Shown here: piece after piece, positions 1 through 8,875 of the stretch
Layout: every line of letters begins with the position of its first letter
Numbering within the stretch: the stretch's first letter is position 1
NCBI GenBank assembly: GCA_965219005.1
Contig: CBDCMS010000004.1
Coordinates: forward strand, 3,782,001 to 3,846,000
Length of the DNA stretch: 64,000 nt
Reading direction: 5' to 3'
From: CAUZIZ01 sp965219005
Lineage (GTDB): Bacteria > Acidobacteriota > UBA6911 > RPQK01 > JAJDTT01
The notes under the pieces: model-generated
What the model saw: the letters and a program-made list of their open reading frames with translations, nothing else
What the model was told of the DNA's origin: nothing
The model's database searches: none
Position numbers and translations under genes: made by a program

Positions 1-226
1 AGAGCCGAATAGGCAGTCCAACCCAGCTTTCCAAGATCGCATATTTATACCTTCCCTGCTCCGTCACGGTCTTGACGACATTCAGCTCTTTCAAATCCCT
101 CGAAAGGGTCGCTTGAGTGACCTTCACGCCAAGCCCTTCCAGCTTGCCGCGAAGCTCCTCCTGACTCGAAATCCGCTCACTTTGCAGAAGCTGAACAATC
201 TGTCGCTGTCGTTCCCTCTTATCCAT
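1..226 (-). CDS. argR: Arginine repressor ArgR, N-terminal part (cut by window edge)
   Basis: About 75 N-terminal residues are present; the gene runs off the left edge. The start is the ATG at 226, giving MDKRERQRQIVQLL. The segment containing SQEEL, then VTQATLSRDLKEL, is the winged-helix DNA-binding domain typical of ArgR/AhrC, which senses arginine through a C-terminal domain not visible here. Upstream on the coding strand lies an AT-rich stretch (about 240-268) with two TATAAA-like hexamers, which may hold the promoter or an ARG-like operator; no convincing palindromic ARG box is seen. Identification rests on the strong HTH signature, since the oligomerisation domain is outside the window. 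Confidence 0.85.
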   Translation of the reverse strand, partial: MDKRERQRQIVQLLQSERISSQEELRGKLEGLGVKVTQATLSRDLKELNVVKTVTEQGRYKYAILESWVGLPIRL

Positions 227-299
227 CGACTGATCCGTAACTTTATACGCAATTTTATACATAAAAAGGGATTCGGGTCAAGATGCAACTACGACTATG

Positions 300-439
300 C
301 TGAAACTTGGATAGTGAGCAGTGGTGAAGTGATCAGTGAACAGTACCGGAAACAGCTGCAGGCAACAGAGCCGCGAACGACTTGACTTGTCTGCAAGATG
401 AGCCCAAGTTCCGAGGAGAGAGCCGGACAACAGCAAGAT
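300..439. repeat. Dispersed repeat A, copy 1
   Basis: Begins CTGAAACTTGGATAGTGAGC, continues with GTGATCAGTGAACAGTACCG and ends around GGACAACAGCA. Copies 2 (17557-17737) and 3 (26169-26349) share the same order of words; this copy is the most diverged. Function unknown. Confidence 0.75.
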
Positions 440-546
440 TTCCCGGAACCGCGAAAAGTTTCTTTCCTGTACGATCCGGCGCAGCCGGTGGCCGGGCTAT
501 GCTGAAACTTCATTGGATAGAGAATCAAACGAGAGTCGCTATAGAC

Positions 547-692
547 AGAGCCGTGACTGCGAAGGAGCGGTCCGGCATTCCCATGCCGGGACCAACGAAC
601 CCAGTGGACGAGAGTCGGTTGGGCGACCTTCTTAGCGACCCGAATATGTCCCGATCCGTGATCGGGTCCCGCTCCTTCACAGTCACGGCTCT
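547..692. repeat. Hairpin element (MITE-like), copy 1
   Basis: A 24-bp arm at 547-570 (AGAGCCGTGACTGCGAAGG and on) pairs with 669-692 with one mismatch. The interior has two smaller hairpins, CCGG-CATTCCCATG-CCGG type near 571-590 and CCCGATCCGTGATCGGG near 651-668. A second copy with the same arms lies at 36314-36460, and both are followed by related sequence (GGAGAGGGAAC). Confidence 0.75.
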
Positions 693-751
693 GGCTGGCT
701 AGCGAGGATCATCGGAGAGGGAACCCAAGTTTCTTTGGGCAGAGGGGTCCT

Positions 752-1831
752 TCAGGCGATCTTGCGGAAGACTCGAAAGACCGAGTCTCGCTGACCTGCC
801 GAGAACCCGGCATCTTCTATGGTTCGAATCAACGCTTCTTTGTCGGCCCGGTGACGGGCTCCCGCGGTGCTGATGACGTTCTCTTCGATCATGATGCTGC
901 CTACATCGTTGGCGCCGAAGTAAAGCGCGACCTGGGCGATCTTGAGTCCCTGAGTCAGCCAGGACACCTGAATATTCGGGATGTTATCCAGGTAGATTCG
1001 GCTTACCGACAGAAGCATCAGGTACTCCACCGTCCCCACCTCCCGCTGGATCGAGCTCTTCATTGGGGTTCCCTCGAGCTGCACATTCCAGGGGATAAAC
1101 GCTACGAAACCGCCGGTCTGGTCCTGAAGATCCCGGATGGCATCGAGATGCTCGATACGTTCTTCCAGCGTCTCGCCTCCACCAATCATCATGGTCCCCG
1201 TAGTAGAGAGACCTTCCTCGTGGGCTACCCGCATAACCTCCAACCATTCCTGGGCGCTGCACTTCCCGGGACTGATACTCTTACGCATCCTCTCGACCAG
1301 GATCTCCGCACCACCCCCTGGGATCGAGGCTAGTCCTGCCGCCTTCAGCCGCCGGATGGACTCCCGGATACTGATCCGGCTCAACTTGGCCAGGACCACG
1401 ATCTCCGGGGGCGAAAAGCAGTGAAGATGGATCTGATAACGCTCCCGGATCGAACCTAGAAGCTTTTCGTAGTACTCAATTTTCAAGTCGGGGTGCATAC
1501 CGCCTTGCATCAGTATCCCGGTACCGCCGAGGTCTATGGTCTCCTCGATCTTCTTGAAAATCGACTCCAGGGGAAGGACATACCCTTCGTCATCGCCCGG
1601 CCGACGATAGAAGTTGCAAAAGGTGCACCGGGCAACACACACGTTCGTATAGTTGATGTTGCGATCGATCAGAAAGGATACAACTCCGTCAGGGTGATGT
1701 CGGCGGCGTACGCAGTCGGCGGCCTGCCCCACCTTTTGCAGCTCTCGACTGCGCAGCAGCAGCAGCCCTTCTTCAGGTCCGATGCGCTCTCCCTCGAACA
1801 CCTTTTCCAGCACCTGATCAATCGCGTTCAT
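752..1831 (-). CDS. mqnC: Dehypoxanthine futalosine cyclase MqnC (radical SAM)
   Basis: 359 residues. Radical-SAM enzyme of the futalosine route to menaquinone, cyclising dehypoxanthinyl futalosine. The [4Fe-4S] ligands are Cys65, Cys69 and Cys72 in CVARCTFC, the CX3CX2C spacing of radical SAM enzymes. GGMHPDL and IPGGGAEIL are family hallmarks, and GGGETLEERIEHL follows in the C-terminal half. MqnE and CofH are relatives; the overall length and the IPWN and FGANDVG segments favour MqnC. No other mqn gene is in the window. It lies downstream of purA on the same strand with a gap of about 160 bp, so it may or may not be cotranscribed. Confidence 0.9.
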   Translation of the reverse strand: MNAIDQVLEKVFEGERIGPEEGLLLLRSRELQKVGQAADCVRRRHHPDGVVSFLIDRNINYTNVCVARCTFCNFYRRPGDDEGYVLPLESIFKKIEETIDLGGTGILMQGGMHPDLKIEYYEKLLGSIRERYQIHLHCFSPPEIVVLAKLSRISIRESIRRLKAAGLASIPGGGAEILVERMRKSISPGKCSAQEWLEVMRVAHEEGLSTTGTMMIGGGETLEERIEHLDAIRDLQDQTGGFVAFIPWNVQLEGTPMKSSIQREVGTVEYLMLLSVSRIYLDNIPNIQVSWLTQGLKIAQVALYFGANDVGSIMIEENVISTAGARHRADKEALIRTIEDAGFSAGQRDSVFRVFRKIA

Positions 1832-1971
1832 CGCACGATTATTCTATGAGGGAGGGCTTGTCTAAGACAAGGTCCGGCAACTGTGCGGAGGGTTAATGGG
1901 CGTCTGATCCGGTGATTAGAGTGAACCCCATGGGGCAGGACTGAGCTGAAATCAGGAAGTGCCAGGGAACA

Positions 1972-1995
1972 GATACAGGAGACGTCTCCTGTATC
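1972..1995 (-). terminator. 24-bp perfect palindrome abutting the purA stop
   Basis: GATACAGGAGAC followed directly by GTCTCCTGTATC forms a perfect 12-bp stem without a loop in DNA; in RNA a few central bases would open. It touches the purA stop codon (1996-1998). No U-rich tail follows on the purA strand (TGTTCCC), so a classic intrinsic terminator is uncertain. An operator or mRNA 3-prime stabiliser is possible. Confidence 0.5.
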
Positions 1996-3309
1996 TTATC
2001 TTGGAGTTTGGCCCAGCAGGCGTCTCAGGCGGACATCTTCTTCCAGGATGATCGTCTCGGAGCGGTTGGGGCCGATGGAGATTATTGAGATGTCGGTGTC
2101 GATCAGCTCTGCGATTCGGGCCAGATACTGTTTTGCCCTCTCGGGAAGCTCTTCATACTCTTCAATCCCCGAAGTATCCTGCATCCAACCGGGAAAGATC
2201 TCATAGGTAGGGACTGCTTCGCCCAGAGCTATGCCATCGAATGGGAAGAACTGCATGGACTGTCCGTTTCGGCTGTATCCGGTGCAAACCTTGATCTCTG
2301 CGAGCTCGTCCAGGACATCCAGTTTGGTTACCACCAGGGTATCGATCTGATTGATCAAACAGGCATAGCGCACGACGACCGCATCAAACCAGCCGCATCG
2401 ACGCGGGCGCCCGGTCGTGGCCCCGTACTCGGATCCCTTTTCGCGAACATCGTCCAGCACCTGACCTGTCATCTCGGTGGGAAAAGGACCGCTACCGACG
2501 CGAGTGGTGTAGGCTTTGGCAATTCCGATGACACCGTCGATTACATTGGGACCTACTCCCGAACCGGTGCAAGCCCCGCCTGCAGTCGCACTCGAAGAGG
2601 TGACGAAGGGATAGGTGCCGTGATCCACATCCAGCAGGGTACCCTGAGCCCCTTCGAAAAGAATGCTCTTCTGATCTCGTATGGTCTGATTCAGGTGCTC
2701 TGAAGTATCGGTTACGAAGCCGCCAATTCGCGCTCCAATCTCCAGATAGGAATCGCAGACCGAATCAGGATCAACCGGCTCGACGCCATAGATCTGCGTC
2801 AGAACCTGATTCTTGAATTCTACGTTGTCCCGGACCTTTGCCTTGAAGACATCGGGAGAGAAAAGGTCTCCTACGCGGATGCCGCGGCGTGCCATCTTGT
2901 CCTCGTAACAGGGCCCAATGCCTCTGCTGGTGGTGCCGATTCGCTCCGCACCCAGCCTCGCCTCCTCGGCGTCGTCCAATTGCCGGTGGTAGGGCATGAT
3001 GAGATGAGCACGATTGCTCAAGAAGAGCCTTCCTTCCAGCTCCATCTCCTGCAGAGCCTCGACCTCCTCCATTAGAGCAAAGGGATCGACAACGACACCG
3101 TTCCCGATAACACACTGCTTTTCGGGATGGAGAATCCCTGAGGGGATGAGGTGAAGAACGTACTTCTCACCCTTGAGGCTTACCGTATGTCCGGCGTTGT
3201 GTCCGCCCTGATAGCGAGCGACCACATCGAAGTGACGGGTGATCAGGTCGACAATCTTGCCTTTGCCCTCATCCCCCCACTGTGTCCCAACGATAACTAC
3301 GTTTGCCAT
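1996..3309 (-). CDS. purA: Adenylosuccinate synthetase
   Basis: 437 residues from the ATG at 3309 (MANVVIVGTQWGDEGKGK). It condenses IMP and aspartate using GTP to give adenylosuccinate in AMP synthesis. The catalytic pair is at the classical positions: Asp13 in GDEGKGK and His41 in GGHNAGHTV. GPCYEDK, GAQGTLLDVDHGTYPFVTSS and the C-terminal TKLDVLD GTP-binding segment are intact. An upstream ATG at 3342 would add 11 residues, but the conserved family start fits 3309. trxA precedes it on the same strand (gap about 120 bp). Confidence 0.97.
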   Translation of the reverse strand: MANVVIVGTQWGDEGKGKIVDLITRHFDVVARYQGGHNAGHTVSLKGEKYVLHLIPSGILHPEKQCVIGNGVVVDPFALMEEVEALQEMELEGRLFLSNRAHLIMPYHRQLDDAEEARLGAERIGTTSRGIGPCYEDKMARRGIRVGDLFSPDVFKAKVRDNVEFKNQVLTQIYGVEPVDPDSVCDSYLEIGARIGGFVTDTSEHLNQTIRDQKSILFEGAQGTLLDVDHGTYPFVTSSSATAGGACTGSGVGPNVIDGVIGIAKAYTTRVGSGPFPTEMTGQVLDDVREKGSEYGATTGRPRRCGWFDAVVVRYACLINQIDTLVVTKLDVLDELAEIKVCTGYSRNGQSMQFFPFDGIALGEAVPTYEIFPGWMQDTSGIEEYEELPERAKQYLARIAELIDTDISIISIGPNRSETIILEEDVRLRRLLGQTPR

Positions 3310-3429
3310 AATTCGAGCAGGGTGAAACCAGAGCCCACCCACGAAAGCCAGGCGAGACAGACAAATGCCGTGCCTTGGACAAAGGATCTACTCAGGTTGG
3401 CGCAACGACTGCCGCGCAGAAGACTGCTC

Positions 3430-3774
3430 TTACGCGTCAGCCGGCTGTTGGAGCTGAGCCTCGATCAGCCGGGAAATATTGTCCTTCGAAGTGGAACCTA
3501 CAACCTGGTCCTTGATCTGACCATCCTTGAACAGCAGCAAGGTCGGGATACCCCTGATGTTGTACTTGCTCGAAGTGCCCATATTGTCGTCGACATTGAG
3601 CTTGACTACCTTGGCTCGACCGGCAAAATCCTCGGCAACTTGATCGATGGTCGGAGCAAGCATCCTGCAAGGTGCACACCACTGAGCCCAGAAATCAACC
3701 AGCACCGGTTGGCTCCAATTCAGTACTTCCTCTTCGAAACTCTGATCGGTTACATCCTGAACTTTATCGCTCAT
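3430..3774 (-). CDS. trxA: Thioredoxin with CAPC active site
   Basis: 114 residues from the ATG at 3774, which is preceded by AGGAGG at good spacing; longer upstream reading is not needed. The thioredoxin fold is complete: VLVDFWAQWCAPCRML (Cys33, Cys36), a KLNVDDN segment, and the cis-proline loop GIPTLLLFKDG. The active site is WCAPC where most cytosolic thioredoxins have WCGPC; Ala in place of Gly is seen in some thioredoxins and can shift the redox potential. It is divergent from rsmA; the 90 bp between them must hold both start regions. Confidence 0.93.
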   Translation of the reverse strand: MSDKVQDVTDQSFEEEVLNWSQPVLVDFWAQWCAPCRMLAPTIDQVAEDFAGRAKVVKLNVDDNMGTSSKYNIRGIPTLLLFKDGQIKDQVVGSTSKDNISRLIEAQLQQPADA

Positions 3775-3864
3775 TCTAGCCTCCTGATCTTCAATCGCTT
3801 TCGTCCTCAGAGCGCGGTCCGAACCGAGGGAAAGCAGGATCGCCATGCTACCATACGCAATGGC

Positions 3865-4665
3865 TTGACTCAAAAAATACCCTGGGCAAAGCGCCCACTT
3901 GGACAACACTTCCTCGCCGACCCCAACACTTGCCGCAAAATCGTTAATTTCGCCGGAATCGACGAAAGCGACACAGTCGTTGAAATCGGGCCTGGAACCG
4001 GCGCTCTTACCCAGCTGCTCCTGGCCTCGGCGCGAGAGGTGATCGCAATCGAATTCGACCAGGAGATGATCGCCTATCTCGAATCTAATCTCCCGCCGGA
4101 GCTGTCCAGCGGACTGACGCTGATTCGAGGTGATGTCCTCGATCTCAACTGGCTCGGCATCTTACCCCCGAGCCCTGTCAAAATCGTGGGGAACCTTCCC
4201 TACAACATCTCTACACCGACACTCTCAAAGATGACTGAAGTGAAGGATCGGTTTCAGAGCCTCACGTGCATGCTGCAGAAGGAAGTGGCTGGACGCGTCC
4301 TGGCGCGACCTGCGACCAAGGATTACGGCTACCTGACCTTGCTCATGGAGTATCATTTTGAGCGGGTGAAGGGCTTCACGGTTCCACCCACGGTCTTCAT
4401 CCCGCGCCCTCGGGTGCAATCCTCGGTCATAAAGCTGATTCCTCGCAGGGTTGCTGATCCGGTCCCAGATTACGAGCGCTTCCTCTCCCTGCTGCGCACT
4501 GCGTTCTCTCACCGCAGGAAGACCCTTTGGAACAACCTCCTGCGAGCCGGCGGACACTCACACCAAGAGCTCAGGGTGGCTTTCGATTCAGCTCGGCTGC
4601 CGCACCAGGTCCGGGCAGAGGAGCTCTCCCTGGAGCAGCACCTATGTCTGGCGCGACTGTTATGA
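3865..4665 (+). CDS. rsmA: 16S rRNA A1518/A1519 dimethyltransferase RsmA (KsgA)
   Basis: 266 residues if started at the TTG at 3865 (TQKIPWAKRPLGQHFLADPN). No in-frame ATG or GTG gives a family-like N-terminus, so a TTG start is the best call. The SAM-binding motif EIGPGTGALT (residues about 40-49) and the catalytic motif NLPYNIS are intact, as is the C-terminal TAFSHRRKTLWNNL segment. It dimethylates two adjacent adenines in helix 45 of 16S rRNA. Its TGA overlaps a candidate ATG of the RNase J gene as ATGA, which suggests translational coupling. Confidence 0.93.
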   Translation: MTQKIPWAKRPLGQHFLADPNTCRKIVNFAGIDESDTVVEIGPGTGALTQLLLASAREVIAIEFDQEMIAYLESNLPPELSSGLTLIRGDVLDLNWLGILPPSPVKIVGNLPYNISTPTLSKMTEVKDRFQSLTCMLQKEVAGRVLARPATKDYGYLTLLMEYHFERVKGFTVPPTVFIPRPRVQSSVIKLIPRRVADPVPDYERFLSLLRTAFSHRRKTLWNNLLRAGGHSHQELRVAFDSARLPHQVRAEELSLEQHLCLARLL

Positions 4666-6347
4666 TTGTCGGGGAAATTATGGTGGAGTGCCTAGAACTT
4701 ATCCCGCTCGGAGGGTTAGGCGAGTTCGGGATGAACTGTGCCGCGCTCCGCTGCAACGGGGAGATGGTCCTGATTGATGCCGGTATGACTCTCCCCGGCC
4801 GGCATCTGGGGACGAGCCTCGGTGTGGACCTGATCGTCCCCGACATCACCTTTCTCAAGGAACACCGCGACCAGCTCCGAGCCATCGTTCTGACCCACGG
4901 TCACGAGGACCACTCAGGCGGCATCGCCTACATCATCAACGAGATCCCTGTTCCCATCTATGGTAGTCGCCTGGCCCTGGGTCTGATGTCGTCTCGACTG
5001 CGGGAGCGAAAGCTGGAGTCGAAGGCTGACCTCAACATCCTGGAGGCACGCAAACCGGTAGACCTGGGACCCTTCACGATTGAAGCCCTGAATGCCACCC
5101 ACTCCTTTCCTGAGAACTTCAGCCTGGGAATCAAAACGCCGCTCGGTTCGGTCATCTGGACGGGCGATTTCAAGTTTGACCAGACGCCGATCGACCGAAG
5201 GCTCAGCGATCTAGCACGTCTTTCAGAGTACGGAAACGAGGGGGTCCTTGCCCTTTTCTCGGACAGCACCAACAGTGACGTACCGGGGTTATCACCTTCC
5301 GAGTTCTCCGTGATCGGTCCGCTGCGGACACTCTTCCACGAGGCCAGTAGAAGAATTGTAGTCTCCTGCTTTGCCAGCAGCTTTCACCGGATTCAGATCG
5401 TTTTCGATCTGGCAAAGGAGTTTGACCGCAAGGTCTTTCCGATGGGTCGAAGCATGATTTCGAACATCAAGGAAGCCTCCAGGTTGGGCTATCTTCGAGT
5501 GTCCGAAGACCGGATTGCCACTGCCGAGGACCTGAAACAGCTGCCCCCAGAACGCATCGTACTGCTGGCAACCGGCAGTCAGGGAGAACCGATGTCGGCT
5601 CTCAGCCGCCTGGCCGTCAACGAATTTTCCCAGGTCCAGGTGGAGAAGGGGGACATCGTCATTCTCTCGGCACGGATCATACCGGGAAACGAAAAGCTGA
5701 TTACCAACCTGGTTAACCACTTCTATCGAAGGGAGGCCACACTCTTCGACTCGCGACACTCGAACGTACATGTCTCGGGCCACGGCTTCCGAGAAGACCT
5801 GAAGTTGATGATCAACCTGACCCGCCCCAAGTACTTTGTTCCCATCCATGGGGAGTACCGGCAATTAAAGAATCATGCCTTGCTAGCATTGGATCAGGGG
5901 ATCCCCGAGGACCGTATCCACATCGTTGAGAACGGAGAGATCCTGGGATTGGCGGACAGTGGAGCCAAGCTGTTGGACAAGATTCCGGTGGGGCGTCGCT
6001 TCATCGACGAAGGTATTCTGGAAGCCGTCCACGAGGTGGTATTGAGAGACCGGCGCTATCTTTCGGCAGACGGCGTCCTGGTCGTCGTCTTGCGGATGGA
6101 TGGCATGAGCGGTGAGCTGATCGGTGAACCGGATCTGATCTCGAGGGGCTTTGTCCTGATGGAGGACTCGGAGGAGCTGATGGGGCTGACTCGACAGCGC
6201 ATCGCAACTATCGTTTCCGAGGCGCCGCTGGAAGAAAAGCGAGACGAAGATCTATTCCGGGAGATCCTGCACAACGGCTTGAGACGGTTCCTGCGGAAGC
6301 AGACAGGTAAAAGGCCTTTGATCCTGCCTGTTACAATTAAGATCTAG
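4662..6347 (+). CDS. rnj: Ribonuclease J
   Basis: 561 residues from the ATG at 4662, overlapping the rsmA stop as ATGA. The ATG at 4680, six codons later and preceded by GGGGA, is an equally good start (555 residues). Metallo-beta-lactamase/beta-CASP ribonuclease acting in mRNA turnover and rRNA maturation. Zinc motif LTHGHEDHSGG (His79, His81, Asp83, His84), GDFKFDQTP, the beta-CASP segment with SDSTNSDVPG and CFASSFHRIQ, and HVSGHG and PIHGEYRQL near the end of the catalytic core. A C-terminal domain of about 100 residues follows. An E. coli-type decay system based on RNase E is not implied by this gene alone. Confidence 0.95.
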   Translation: MIVGEIMVECLELIPLGGLGEFGMNCAALRCNGEMVLIDAGMTLPGRHLGTSLGVDLIVPDITFLKEHRDQLRAIVLTHGHEDHSGGIAYIINEIPVPIYGSRLALGLMSSRLRERKLESKADLNILEARKPVDLGPFTIEALNATHSFPENFSLGIKTPLGSVIWTGDFKFDQTPIDRRLSDLARLSEYGNEGVLALFSDSTNSDVPGLSPSEFSVIGPLRTLFHEASRRIVVSCFASSFHRIQIVFDLAKEFDRKVFPMGRSMISNIKEASRLGYLRVSEDRIATAEDLKQLPPERIVLLATGSQGEPMSALSRLAVNEFSQVQVEKGDIVILSARIIPGNEKLITNLVNHFYRREATLFDSRHSNVHVSGHGFREDLKLMINLTRPKYFVPIHGEYRQLKNHALLALDQGIPEDRIHIVENGEILGLADSGAKLLDKIPVGRRFIDEGILEAVHEVVLRDRRYLSADGVLVVVLRMDGMSGELIGEPDLISRGFVLMEDSEELMGLTRQRIATIVSEAPLEEKRDEDLFREILHNGLRRFLRKQTGKRPLILPVTIKI

Positions 6348-6501
6348 GGCTTCGTCTACTAGCATCCTGGGCGGGGCGTTGGCCTCGGAAAGGGCCGAGC
6401 CGACATTCGGCAGCACCCAGCCCACCCGGCATCAAGAGATCTCACGGTAGCAAAACTGGTTACGCAGTGAGTTGATCAAGGCGGACTCGAGAGGGGACAT
6501 T

Positions 6502-8730
6502 ATGAGTGTCTATCCAAAACAGAGAGCATCGGAACTCTTCGGACTGCTCTTCATCGCGACCTCGCTATTGTTGCTTCTGTCACTGGCCACCTACGATGGT
6601 TTCGATCCTTCGCTGAACGTGGATTCGAGCGGCGTCGATCACTCCAACTATGTGGGCAAGATCGGGGCTTGGGCTTCCGATGTGCTATTACAGATTCTGG
6701 GATGGGCTGCCTTTTGTCTTCCGATTCCTCTTTTCCTGGCAGGGTACAAGAGAATGCGTGGCAAGGCGTGGGTAGAACCTTTCCTCAAATTCTTCGGCGT
6801 CTCCTGCCTGATCGTGTCCTTCAGTACAATCCTGGCTCTACTGACCCCTCTCGGCCCGGAGACGGTCAACTTCACGCCGGGTGGCATCGTGGGCATCTTG
6901 CTCTCTGATCGGCTGGTCATGTACCTGAACCGACCAGGTTCGATGGTCGTCGTCGCCACCCTGTTGGTTCTGTCCCTGGTCCTCACCACCCGTTTTTCGC
7001 TGGATCAACTCTTGACCCGATTGGGCAGCCGCAATTGGAACTTCTGGGGCGCTCTCTGGACCGATGCCCAAAGACGACTCGAATCTCGTAGAGATCGCCA
7101 TGCCATCGCTTCCTGGAACAAGCGCGACGAGGCCATCGTCACTCAGACGCTACCCGAGAAGGCAGCGCTGGAGTCACAGCAGACTGAAGCGGGACCGGCG
7201 CTCGGGACAATCGAGATCACCGAAGCTCACGATTCTGCAGGGGAGACCCAGCTTCAGCCCCTGGCCGTTACCTCCTCCCGAAACAGCGAGCGCAGGCATA
7301 CCGTGCCGCCTCTGGAATTCCTCCAGGAACAAGTAAGCCATGTCGATGTGGACGAGCAAGATCTGATCAAAAGGGCCGAACTACTGACCGTGAAATGCGC
7401 GGAGTTCGGTGTCCTGGGGCACGTGTTTCAAATCCACCCAGGTCCCGTCGTGACCACCTTCGAGTTCAAGCCCGATCCCGGTGTCAAATACAGCCGCATC
7501 ACCAACCTGGAGGACGACCTCTGCCTGGCGTTGAAGGCAGAGTCAATTCGGATCGAGAGGATTCCCGGCAAGAACACGGTGGGCATCGAGGTCCCGAACC
7601 TCGACCGCCAGACGATCTATCTCCGAGAAATCCTGTCCTCGACCGGCTTTCAGCAGGCCCCCTCCTTGCTGACCTTGGGCCTGGGGAAGCTGATCAATGG
7701 GAATACCCACATCGCCAACCTGGAGCGCATGCCTCATCTGCTGGTGGCCGGCGCGACCGGTTCGGGAAAGAGTGTCGCACTGAATTGTATCGTCTGTTCC
7801 ATACTCTACAAGGCGACACCCGACAAAGTCCGGTTTATCATGATCGACCCCAAGCGCCTGGAGCTGGGCGTCTACAGCGACATCCCCCATCTGCTAACGC
7901 CCATCGTGACGGATCCCAAGCAAGCGGCCAATGCACTGAATTGGGCTGTTCACGAGATGGAGGAGCGCTACCGACAGCTGGCACGGGTCGGAGTCAGGAA
8001 CATCGACCAGTACAACGAAAGTGTAGAAACAGCTCCAGATCAGCTGGAGGGAGAAGCTCTGGAGCCCCTTCCCTATATCGTCGTCATCGTGGACGAACTG
8101 GCTGACTTGATGCTGACAGCCGGCAAGGACGTGGAAACCGCAGTCACCCGACTTGCCCAAATGGCGAGGGCGATTGGCATACATCTGATTCTGGCAACTC
8201 AGCGCCCTTCGGTGGACGTCATCACCGGTCTGATCAAGGCGAACTTCCCTGCCCGGATCTCCTGCCGGGTGTCCTCCAAGATCGATTCCCGAACCATTCT
8301 GGATGCCAACGGTGCAGAACAGCTGCTGGGGCTGGGCGACATGCTCTTTCTTGGCCCCGGAACCTCCCGCCTGGTCAGGGTTCACGGTGCCTACATCAGC
8401 ATCGAGGAGATCAGCAGAGTGACCTCATTCTTGAAGGCTCAGGCCGAACCTGAATACCAGGAGGAAATTCTGGAGGGCGAGGAGGAGAAGGAGTCTGGGG
8501 CACTTGGAGGATCGCCTGCCGACGACAATCTGTTTGACGAAGCCGCTCGCTTCCTCGTGGAAAATCGCAAAGCCTCGACTTCCCTACTTCAGCGCCGCTT
8601 CCGGATCGGGTATGGACGCGCGGCTCGCCTCCTGGACATCATGGAAGAGGAAGGTATTGTGGGACCGTCCGAAGGCAGCAAGCCTCGAGAGGTCCTGGTC
8701 CCTCCCGACTACTTCCAGATGGATGTCTGA
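6502..8730 (+). CDS. ftsK: DNA translocase FtsK/SpoIIIE
   Basis: 742 residues from the ATG at 6502, preceded by GAGGGGA; an upstream start at 6472 is weaker. Septal DNA pump that clears chromosome ends during division. The N-terminal 170 residues contain about four membrane segments, then a variable linker (about 190-270), the alpha/beta motor with Walker A GATGSGKS (about 416-423) and Walker B YIVVIVDELADL (about 524), and a C-terminal winged-helix gamma domain (about 675-742) that normally reads polar KOPS-like sites. It is plus-strand like rnj, after a gap of about 150 bp. Confidence 0.95.
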   Translation: MSVYPKQRASELFGLLFIATSLLLLLSLATYDGFDPSLNVDSSGVDHSNYVGKIGAWASDVLLQILGWAAFCLPIPLFLAGYKRMRGKAWVEPFLKFFGVSCLIVSFSTILALLTPLGPETVNFTPGGIVGILLSDRLVMYLNRPGSMVVVATLLVLSLVLTTRFSLDQLLTRLGSRNWNFWGALWTDAQRRLESRRDRHAIASWNKRDEAIVTQTLPEKAALESQQTEAGPALGTIEITEAHDSAGETQLQPLAVTSSRNSERRHTVPPLEFLQEQVSHVDVDEQDLIKRAELLTVKCAEFGVLGHVFQIHPGPVVTTFEFKPDPGVKYSRITNLEDDLCLALKAESIRIERIPGKNTVGIEVPNLDRQTIYLREILSSTGFQQAPSLLTLGLGKLINGNTHIANLERMPHLLVAGATGSGKSVALNCIVCSILYKATPDKVRFIMIDPKRLELGVYSDIPHLLTPIVTDPKQAANALNWAVHEMEERYRQLARVGVRNIDQYNESVETAPDQLEGEALEPLPYIVVIVDELADLMLTAGKDVETAVTRLAQMARAIGIHLILATQRPSVDVITGLIKANFPARISCRVSSKIDSRTILDANGAEQLLGLGDMLFLGPGTSRLVRVHGAYISIEEISRVTSFLKAQAEPEYQEEILEGEEEKESGALGGSPADDNLFDEAARFLVENRKASTSLLQRRFRIGYGRAARLLDIMEEEGIVGPSEGSKPREVLVPPDYFQMDV

Positions 8731-8788
8731 GGGGGGACTTTCGGTTGCTCTCCCCAGGCTGCCCTCTGTCGCCCCCAGGAACGCTGGC

Positions 8789-8870
8789 CCCATTCGAGAA
8801 CGAAACTTCCCGAGCCATGGAAGCCTGAAGCGCGAGCTTCGACCTGCGACTTGTCGCTGAAGTTTCAGTT
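8789..8870. repeat. Partial copy of a dispersed repeat with the GCCTGAAGCG core
   Basis: Contains CATTCGAGAACGAAACTTCC, CATGGAAGCCTGAAGCGCGA and CTGAAGTTTCAG. The first two words are the reverse complement of the 3-prime part of repeat A copy 3 (about 26330-26385). Fills the space between the convergent ftsK and metallophosphoesterase genes. Confidence 0.6.
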
Positions 8871-8875
8871 CAGCC

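Larger units (their letters stand above)
227..751. other. Non-coding gap built of dispersed repeats
   Basis: No gene is supported here. The stretch contains copy 1 of a repeat family that recurs near 17.5 and 26.2 kb (about 300-439), a block around 459-500 (TACGATCCGGCGCAGCC) that recurs near 17512 and 36498, and a long hairpin element at 547-692. Short open frames across it follow the repeats and have no protein-like features. Confidence 0.7.

Noticed and set aside
3151..3864. In-frame extension of rsmA upstream into purA and trxA
   Set aside because: This part is antisense to two clear genes; the RsmA family start fits the TTG at 3865.
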